64,000 nucleotides of DNA from Polychytrium aggregatum. Its lineage: Eukaryota; Chytridiomycota; Chytridiomycetes; Polychytriales. The notes under the pieces are model-generated. The model was not told the origin of the DNA. It made no database searches and saw only the letters and a list, made by a program, of their open reading frames with translations. The position numbers and the translations under genes were made by a program. Numbering within the stretch: position 1 is the stretch's first letter; the number at the start of each line of letters is the position of its first letter. The stretch is taken from the NCBI RefSeq assembly GCF_025602895.1, contig NW_026516363.1, forward strand, positions 24,566 through 88,565, in the 5' to 3' direction. This document shows positions 11,184 to 17,442 of the stretch, in pieces.

Positions 11184-13577
11184 ATGGCCCCGTCTCTCAG
11201 CGACCGGAGTAGCGCTCTGCTCGTTGCAACGGCCGTCGTCTTGGCCGCATCTTCGTCGCTCTTCCGGGTGTGGAACTCGGTCCTGTCCTCAAACTACATG
11301 GATGAGATCTTTCATGTCCCCCAGGCGCAGTCCTATTGTCGCGGTCGTTTCTTGGAGTACGATCCCAAGCTGACGACTCCTCCCGGACTGTAAGTGTGTC
11401 CTGATTTCCGTCGTCCTTGGATCTGCCGTTTTGCAGCCAGCCTTCCCCGCACCAGCATCGTCTCGGCCGGCTCTGCGAGGACGTGGCTGCAAACCTCTTG
11501 CTCTTCGTGGTCTTTGGTTTTGCAATCGCACCACCCGGCCGTATCTAATCTGTTGCTCCCTTGACACCGGACCCCAGGTATGCGATTTCGTTCGTGGTTC
11601 TCAAGGCCGTTTCGGTGTTCAAGTCCGGGGTGTCATCTGTGGCTCATCCCATCGAGGACTCCCTTTGCTCGACGAGCACCCTTCGCTCCGTCAACCTTGT
11701 TTTCTCGGTCGTATTGATTCCAGTATTGAAGGGCTTGCTGGATAGCATCCATGGAAGACACCGCATCAATACTGCCGGCGCCATCGCAATCGCACTGTTC
11801 CCGGTGGCTTTCTTCTTCAACTTCATGTACTATACCGACACTGGATCGACGCTCTTCGTGCTGCTGTCGCTCCTCTATGCCCTACGCAAGAAAACAATCG
11901 CCAGTGCAGCGGTAAGCTCTTGTCATGTCCTCAATCCAGACTTTGATGCACAGCTATGCATGACTACTTGCGACCGGCACCTCTTCAAGATGAGTGGTTC
12001 AGGCGCGGTAGACGAACGGGCACATATGCGGGGAATAGAGAAAACGGACGCATATGTCAAATGAACATATATGAGGAATACGCCCTTCGATCATTCCGGG
12101 CCCCTCGGAAAGGAATGAAGGTCTCCGCGCTCCAAAGTTTCTCGGCGAGACTGACTTACCATCGCTGTTTTTAGGCCAGCTTGATTGCATGTACCTTTCG
12201 GCAGACAAACATCGTTTGGATGATGTTCATCCTGGCTCAAGTCGTCCGATCTCTTCTTGCTGAGAAAGCCGACGCGACCACAAGGGCGCAGGTTCTTGAT
12301 GTCAGGATTCACGAGCTAAAGACCGTCGGTGAGCGCAGATGTGGCCCCTGATGCCGTTTTTGAGTTTGGCTCCTTGGATGGTATGATATTTCATTATATG
12401 GCGAACTAATGTGGGGCTGCTGTACATTGCAGGCTCGGCTGTATTGTTCTTGCGTCGTCTCTTTGCTCTGGCCACGGCGAATCTAGGCTATATTCTCCTC
12501 CGAACCTGGCCTTATCTTGTTGTGCTCAAGCTGTTCGTTGCTTTCCTGGTCTGGAATGGAGGGATTGCCCTGGGCGACAAGGATCACCACATCATGAGCA
12601 TTCACGTTCCTCAACTCTACTACTTTTGCGGCTTCACGCTGTTCTTCTCCCTTGCAACATCAAGAGTCTTGCAGCGCATCCAAACCATTCCCAGGTTCAT
12701 CAATATCTGGTAATTGCTGCTGCTTCTTTCTAAAATGCTTGCGCCATAATCCGATCCCTACATCACATGCAGTCCCAAGAGCGGTGGTGGCTCTCAAGGG
12801 TGTAACGCTCTTCCATACTCTCATCACAGGTCCCTTTTCTGGATCGGCGTCGGTGTTGTAGTGATGGCCTGGACTATTCAAAAGTTCACGTAAGATTCAA
12901 TATGTCGAGAGCAAGTCGTGGTTCTTGGGCACGGCGCGTTGGTGGGATGGCCACGAGATCGCTGCTGATTAAGTACTTTCTCTGTCAAATCAACGGAATT
13001 TAGGATTGAGCACCCCTTCCTCTTGGCAGACAACCGCCACCTTACATTCTACGTCTGGAAGAACATTTACAGGCTCCACCCTCAAGTGCGGTATCTCCTA
13101 ATACCGGCATACCTGTTTTCGGGCGGTGTTGTACTTGGAAACTTGGGTAAGCACTTTTATTGTGTAAAGAACTTTGGGACAAATAGTATATGTTGGCTCT
13201 GCCATGGCCAAGCGACGGTTTGCTTGCGCGAGCTTCCCAATGTCTGCATATATGGGCTCTACTGACGCCCATCGACGTCCGGCTCGGCTCTGACGATCGG
13301 ATTCAATCCTGTAGCCCAACGACAGTCAACTATATGCGTTCTGGCGTTTTCTGTGGCTGTCGCAATCACGCTGATCCCGTCTCCTCTCCTCGAGTTCCGC
13401 TACTTTATCATTCCCTTCATCCTATATCGGCTTCATATTGAGAGACCGTCCCGACCAGCCCTGATAGCCGAGGTGCTCATGGCCGGACTGATCAACCTGG
13501 CAACCATTGCTCTTTTCTTGGGATATACGTTTGAGTGGCCGAGCGAGCCTGGTGTCAAGCAGCGATTCATGTGGTAG
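11184..13577 (+). CDS. ALG10: ALG10, dolichyl-phosphate-glucose alpha-1,2-glucosyltransferase
   Basis: An ER membrane enzyme that adds the terminal alpha-1,2 glucose to the lipid-linked oligosaccharide Glc2Man9GlcNAc2-PP-dolichol. The signature SNYMDEIFHVPQAQSYC, followed by DPKLTTPPGLY, is diagnostic. Later exons carry KDHHIMSIHVPQLYYF, IEHPFLLADNRHLTFYVWK and FRYFIIPFILYRLH, all at expected family positions, between many hydrophobic segments. Start at 11184 (MAPSLSDRSS). Introns begin at 11390 (GTAAGT, ends at a CAG before 11579), after KKTIASAA (~11910), after ELKTV (~12328), after INIW (12712), after QKFT (12890) and after LGNLG (~13147). The stop is at 13575-13577. The Fanzor transposon begins 129 bp downstream. 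Confidence 0.95.
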
Positions 13578-13679
13578 AGACGCTCGAGATCTGAAATATA
13601 GACGCAGATGCGGAAAGAATCGAGGGATGCACATCATCATTGGAGCCGCGACGGAACTGAGACATGGCGATCCGTAGAC

Positions 13680-13700
13680 CGCACGATCGTCGGTCGTGCG
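13680..13700. other. 7-bp-stem inverted repeat directly beside the transposon
   Basis: CGCACGA (13680-13686) and TCGTGCG (13694-13700) form a perfect 7-bp stem with a 7-nt loop, five bases outside the left terminus of the Fanzor element. It could be part of ALG10 3' processing or a target-site structure. On the minus strand it occupies the place where a Fanzor guide would be read from flanking DNA. Confidence 0.5.
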
Positions 13701-13705
13701 ATTGG

Positions 13706-13734
13706 TACAATTTATTCAGAAAAAAACGGGACAA
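13706..13734 (+). repeat. Left terminal inverted repeat of the Fanzor transposon
   Basis: 29 bp, tip TACA, inner end AAAAAAACGGGACAA. It pairs with 17313-17341 and matches the ends of the deletion derivatives. It adjoins the 3' side of the Fanzor gene. Confidence 0.85.
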
Positions 13735-13845
13735 TATAGCCGTTTCCATGAACATGTAGTATGTGCTGTGCTTGCGTCAAGCAAAGCCACAAGAAATAAA
13801 ACAGATCACTTTGGCAGCCTCCGAGTGAAGACCGCCGGTCGCTCT
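13706..13845 (-). ncRNA. Predicted Fanzor guide-RNA scaffold (fRNA / omegaRNA-like)
   Basis: In TnpB and Fanzor systems the guide RNA is transcribed from the 3' end of the nuclease gene through the transposon end, with the guide taken from the flanking DNA. Here that segment is the last ~13 codons of the Fanzor plus 100 nt of non-coding sequence. It contains a perfect 6-bp stem with a 3-nt loop (TGCTTG/CAAGCA, 13769-13783) and a GACC/GGTC stem (13830-13840). The same block (CTCCGAGTGAAGACC, then ATAAGAAAT or ACAAGAAAT) is retained in the 30895-31146 derivative and partly in the relic at 3690. Location and function are inference by analogy; no RNA evidence was available. Confidence 0.4.
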
Positions 13846-16178
13846 CCGATCTCCACAATCGACTTGCACACTGCGATCATGTTGCGCGCCGCATTGACGT
13901 CGCGATTCCACACTGTCCGGCAGCTGGGATTCTTGCAGCTCCTGACAAAGTGGGAATTCGCAACACTGGGCGCATCGAGTCCTTCCAACCGAACTGGCTC
14001 CAGGCACTTGGAGCACACTTGCGAGGTGTTGAACTCGTTCGTCGAGACTACCTTGACGCTTCCATGATGGTGATTGGGACGGCGTCGGTGGTGCTCGAAT
14101 TGCTCAAAGTACTGAGCAAACCGCTGCCTCCTCGGGCTGGATGCATATCCCTTGCCCTGCCGCCATGACGCATTGCCAAAGGCGATCACCACATCAGTCC
14201 GTATCGGGGCGTGCTTCAGGACGGCCTTGCACATCTTGTCGACGGCCACTTGGCGCCTCTTGTGGCCCGTGAAGCGATGGTGACGGGCCTTCTTGCCAAG
14301 GTGGAAATCGAGCTGCACTCGCAGCTCCGGTCGCAGGACATGGGTGAGATGGACCTTGAAAGCCTCCGAGAACGACACCTTGGGCGAGGGGGTGGTCGAC
14401 ATCCAGGTCTCGATGCTGAGTCGATACTTCATGATATTGTGCCACTTGGTGTTGGACTTGTGGCCACACATTTGCTGGTAGTGGCCATTCGAGAATGAGA
14501 CCACCTCGTCTTGGTGACCCGGTGCTTGGATGACCGCCGTGAAGATGGAGCCGACTCCAGGATCGATGCCAATCCAAGTGGTGCGATCGGGGTCTGGGTT
14601 GCCAATGTGGGCCTGGATACGCTGCTCGGCAGACGGAGGAGGCTCGATGGTCTCGGTGCGATCGGTTCGACGCACAAACTTGACGAGACCGATGGTGCAT
14701 CCAATGCCATCGGTGCTGATCTCGTAGTTGAACAGCTTGTGATTGATATCCCGGTCACGGAAGAGGGAACTACGCAGCTTGAAGCAACTGCGCCAGAGAC
14801 GATCCTGGTTGTTGACACCGTCCTCACCTTCTTCCTTGAGCATGTCCCTGGTGAGTCCAAGGCGCTTCTTTGGACCAAGGAGCTCCCAGAGAGTGACCGT
14901 GTCAATCTTGACATACTTGGCCTTTGTAGTGCATAGAGGGACCATCGTGCACACGGCCGGAGGAGTGTCGACGGCGAGCTGCTTGAGTGCCCACTTGATC
15001 CTGGATGCCAGCTTGTTGATCTTGGACTTGGTGGTGCCGAGCTCAGACTTGGCCTTGGTGAACCTCTTGTCGTCGGAGGGAATGCCTTGGGTAGTGAGCT
15101 CGTCCAGCTTGGCCTGGCGCTGCAGCTCGGTGACTCGGAGGGCGGGCATGTCACAGTCGATCCACTTGTGGACATCGTCCTGCATCTTGTCTCGGGCGAG
15201 GATTCCCACATGGTGTGAGAGGCGGTGGAGGGCCCGGAAGCGGTCCTGGTCGTTGCTGTACCGAAACTCGTCCAGGACGTGGCCAAAGTCTGGATAGAGG
15301 AACTCGAGATCGGCCTTGGGTGGAGTCTGCCCTGGTTTCTCGAAGAGCTCGAGACAGGCCTCGATGGCTTCGTGCTTGTGCTTGTTGGCTGGGAATACAG
15401 CAGCACAGAAGCGGCGAAGGAGTCGCCAGTAGGCCAGGTCGAGGTGGGTGGTGCAGTTGGTGGCATAGGCATTGACAGCCAGTGTGAGAAGCTGACTGTG
15501 AGCACCATCAGGCAGACGAGGGGCCGGAGGCAGGTCTGCGTGCCGAGTGGACTGGTAGATGCCAAAGGAAGCGACCAACTGCTTGTTGTATTTCTCATTG
15601 TCCCCGGTCGGCGAGAGGGCATCGGCCTGGACGATCTTGAAGCATTGGCGGATGAAAGCAGGGGTGGACTTGGAGATGACGGGGACGGGAAGATCCTGCT
15701 CGATGCACCGGAGGATGTGCAGGTTGAGCAGCCTGGATGCCTCGAACTGGATCTGGGTCATGGCCTCGACGGTGGCCTGGATCTTGTCGCGGAGAGCGGG
15801 ATTGAGACAACAGCCATCCATCGTCTGCTTGAAGCAGCTGTATTGAGGGGCGGATGACCTTCCATCCACGAGTGGGACGACAGAACTCTTGAGGGGCCGG
15901 TAGTTGGGACACTTGTTGGTGTTGCAACGTTCGTGATCGGTGCCATCGCACTTGGGACATCGCTTGCCGGTACTCGAGGAAGTAGATGGACCAGGCTCGG
16001 TGGGATCGACATCCATTGGATCTGCAGAAGCAGTGGTGGTGAGCGACGGAGCAACAGACGAACAAGCATGCGTGGGATCAGAATACGAACCAGAGACAGG
16101 CTCCGACTGTGACTTGGCTTTCTTGGGCCTGGGTGGCCGAGGCTGGCCATCACCGGTACCCTTGCGCTTCGGAGGCAT
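13806..16178 (-). CDS. Fanzor, eukaryotic TnpB-like RNA-guided nuclease (790 aa)
   Basis: A single uninterrupted frame. The N-terminus is basic and NLS-like (PPKRKGTGDG, PPRPKKAKS), followed by an acidic Ser/Thr-rich linker and a CCHC-like knuckle (C74, C77, H82, C85, C90: CPKCDGTDHERC). The middle is helical (recognition/wedge region). The C-terminal nuclease has RuvC-I WIGIDPGVGS (D539), a RuvC-II strand VVIAFGNAS with Gly at the usual Glu position, STNEFNTSQ with a candidate alternative Glu (E715), a zinc ribbon (C722, C725, C748, C753) and RuvC-III NRDVNAARNM (D760). Fanzors, including one studied from the chytrid Spizellomyces, are RNA-guided DNA nucleases carried by diverse eukaryotic transposons. 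An upstream Met at 16307 overlaps a TATA box, so the Met at 16178 (MPPKRK) is preferred. All catalytic motifs look intact. Confidence 0.92.
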   Translation of the reverse strand: MPPKRKGTGDGQPRPPRPKKAKSQSEPVSGSYSDPTHACSSVAPSLTTTASADPMDVDPTEPGPSTSSSTGKRCPKCDGTDHERCNTNKCPNYRPLKSSVVPLVDGRSSAPQYSCFKQTMDGCCLNPALRDKIQATVEAMTQIQFEASRLLNLHILRCIEQDLPVPVISKSTPAFIRQCFKIVQADALSPTGDNEKYNKQLVASFGIYQSTRHADLPPAPRLPDGAHSQLLTLAVNAYATNCTTHLDLAYWRLLRRFCAAVFPANKHKHEAIEACLELFEKPGQTPPKADLEFLYPDFGHVLDEFRYSNDQDRFRALHRLSHHVGILARDKMQDDVHKWIDCDMPALRVTELQRQAKLDELTTQGIPSDDKRFTKAKSELGTTKSKINKLASRIKWALKQLAVDTPPAVCTMVPLCTTKAKYVKIDTVTLWELLGPKKRLGLTRDMLKEEGEDGVNNQDRLWRSCFKLRSSLFRDRDINHKLFNYEISTDGIGCTIGLVKFVRRTDRTETIEPPPSAEQRIQAHIGNPDPDRTTWIGIDPGVGSIFTAVIQAPGHQDEVVSFSNGHYQQMCGHKSNTKWHNIMKYRLSIETWMSTTPSPKVSFSEAFKVHLTHVLRPELRVQLDFHLGKKARHHRFTGHKRRQVAVDKMCKAVLKHAPIRTDVVIAFGNASWRQGKGYASSPRRQRFAQYFEQFEHHRRRPNHHHGSVKVVSTNEFNTSQVCSKCLEPVRLEGLDAPSVANSHFVRSCKNPSCRTVWNRDVNAARNMIAVCKSIVEIGERPAVFTRRLPK

Positions 16179-16305
16179 GGGGGCAGAGGATGCTGGATGC
16201 CTGCCAGTGGTACTGGTCAGAGCAGAGACTTTCTTTATCGTACAATAGCGCGATGATCCGATCAAGGCGAGATGAGGGAAGAAAGCAGCAGGACGAAGGT
16301 GTGGC

Positions 16306-16312
16306 ATTTATA
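16306..16312 (-). promoter_or_regulatory. TATA box of the Fanzor gene
   Basis: The minus strand reads GGGTATAAATGCC. The box lies about 130 nt before the preferred Fanzor start at 16178. The first in-frame ATG (16307) overlaps the box itself and so is unlikely to be in the mRNA. Confidence 0.5.
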
Positions 16313-16422
16313 CCCGAGAGCAGGAGCCCGTCTGCGCGGGCTGGTTGGGGAAGTGACCCTGTTCAAAAATCGCCGAGAGGTTCAAGCCAGGGATGTGAAC
16401 GCGAAAATGGCGGCGTGATTGG

Positions 16423-16482
16423 GGAGCTCAACCCCAAATTGGAGGAGCTCAACCCCAAATCGGTGGGGACTCAACCCCAAAG
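16423..16482. repeat. Three short direct repeats at the 3' end of the transposase gene
   Basis: CTCAACCCCAAA occurs three times at ~21-23-bp spacing. The last transposase codons (VESPPIWG, stop) are read from this block, so repeat expansion may have cut the C-terminus short. Confidence 0.6.
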
Positions 16483-17255
16483 AAGTTCTCGATGGGATTG
16501 AAGTCGGGCGAGGCAGGTGGGGTGAAGATCACTGACCATCCTCGGCGCTCGATGCAGTCCAGGACAGCCCTTGTCTTGTGCATGCTGACATTGTCCATCA
16601 CAATCACAGAGTCGTCTGGGAAGGTCGCTCGCTCAAAGAACTCGACCATCGAGTGTGTCTTGAATGATGTGGGGATGTACATGCGATGCAGCACACCAGA
16701 GTGGTTGATGGCAAATGCAGCCGAGACGGACTTGTGTTTCATGTGATTGCACTGGCGAAGCGGAGCACCCTTCGGTGAGTATCCGTAAAGAGGGAAAATG
16801 GATCTCCTGATCCCCGTCTCATCGACAAAAACGAATCGTCGTGGGTCGATGGAGCGGACCTGGTCCCTGAACTGTGCCACTCGCTCATCCAGTCGCTTGG
16901 ACTTGTAGAGGTGTGTTGCCCTCTTGTGTGAGAGACCTGCTCGGTGGATGGCAGTGTGGCAGAGTGAGAGTGATACTTTCCTCTGGAGGATGGACTCGAG
17001 CTTGCACCGCAACACAGGACCAGTCTGGAACGGATCCTGTTCAATCAGGGTGCGAATGACTGGACATGCCTGCTCGAAGAAAGTGGATCTGCGAGCTGGG
17101 ACCCGGGATGGGTCATCCAGCTTGCATCCTCGGTGCCATCGATGGATGGTGCTCTTGGATACACTGAATATGGAGGCAACCTTACGCAGGCTATGGATGA
17201 GGGCGTAGTATCGCAATGCGGCGGTGTGAAAGTCGGATGTGTGGCGAATGGTCAT
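16449..17255 (-). CDS. DD34E transposase, Tc1/mariner-IS630 type (268 aa)
   Basis: A cut-and-paste transposase. The N-terminus has a helix-turn-helix (residues ~12-42: LRKVASIFSVSKSTIHRW) and a second helical DNA-binding part to ~120. The DDE triad is visible: D145 in FVFVDETG, D221 in VIVMDNVSMHK and E256 in PDFNPIENFFG, with exactly 34 residues between the last two. This spacing is the DD34E signature of Tc1-like elements. The frame ends 12 residues after E256, whereas relatives continue for tens of residues; the C-terminal helix region is missing or replaced by repeat-derived codons. The start codon (17255) lies 86 bp from the transposon end inside the conserved CATGGCCAGCGCGCGA block. It is upstream of and co-directional with the Fanzor gene, with about 270 bp between them. 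Confidence 0.9.
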   Translation of the reverse strand: MTIRHTSDFHTAALRYYALIHSLRKVASIFSVSKSTIHRWHRGCKLDDPSRVPARRSTFFEQACPVIRTLIEQDPFQTGPVLRCKLESILQRKVSLSLCHTAIHRAGLSHKRATHLYKSKRLDERVAQFRDQVRSIDPRRFVFVDETGIRRSIFPLYGYSPKGAPLRQCNHMKHKSVSAAFAINHSGVLHRMYIPTSFKTHSMVEFFERATFPDDSVIVMDNVSMHKTRAVLDCIERRGWSVIFTPPASPDFNPIENFFGVESPPIWG

Positions 17256-17268
17256 GGCCAGCGCGCGA
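17253..17268. promoter_or_regulatory. Conserved subterminal 16-mer, possible transposase binding site or promoter
   Basis: CATGGCCAGCGCGCGA is identical at 17253-17268, 31058-31073, 7618-7633 and, inverted, 3851-3866, while flanking bases vary. Three of these copies no longer encode transposase, so a cis function is likely. It overlaps the transposase start codon. Confidence 0.5.
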
Positions 17269-17312
17269 TAACATTGGGTAACAAAATATTCGATGAATGG
17301 TCAAAATCCCGG

Positions 17313-17341
17313 GTGTCCCGTTTTTTATTGGATTGCCTGTA
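17313..17341 (-). repeat. Right terminal inverted repeat of the Fanzor transposon
   Basis: 29 bp, reverse complement starting TACAGGCAATCCAA and ending ACGGGACAC. It pairs with 13706-13734. It adjoins the 5' side of the transposase; BBS2 starts 102 bp beyond it. Confidence 0.85.
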
Positions 17342-17442
17342 ATCGGGAAATCCCTCCGCAATGAGGGCGGGAACAGGGCTTGTCAACTTCCGCGCCCTGG
17401 GACTTGCTCCTTGCTCATCACCCTTTCCTACAATCGCCACCG

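Larger units (their letters stand above)
13706..17341 (-). mobile_element. Complete Tc1/mariner-type transposon carrying a Fanzor gene (3,636 bp)
   Basis: The element runs from TACAATTTATTCAG (13706) to ...TTGGATTGCCTGTA (17341). The two 29-bp ends are inverted repeats with TACA at the tip and AAACGGGACA at the inner edge. Both end in TA, the expected duplicated target dinucleotide of Tc1/mariner/IS630 elements. It carries a DD34E transposase (16449-17255) and a Fanzor (13806-16178), both minus-strand and intron-free, unlike the intron-rich neighbours. Related, internally deleted copies elsewhere in the window (3790-4414, 7070-7697, 30895-31146) keep the same ends. This shows the two genes belong to one mobile unit. 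It fills the space between ALG10 and BBS2 without breaking either gene. Confidence 0.9.

Noticed and set aside
14429-15622. 397-residue minus-strand frame inside the Fanzor gene
   Set aside because: Out-of-frame shadow of the Fanzor coding sequence; Ser/Pro/Arg-biased with no domain.
13706-17341. Prokaryotic IS605/IS607-type TnpB contamination
   Set aside because: Termini, TA border, DD34E transposase, NLS-like N-terminus, TATA box and relatives embedded among intron-bearing fungal genes all indicate a resident eukaryotic element.
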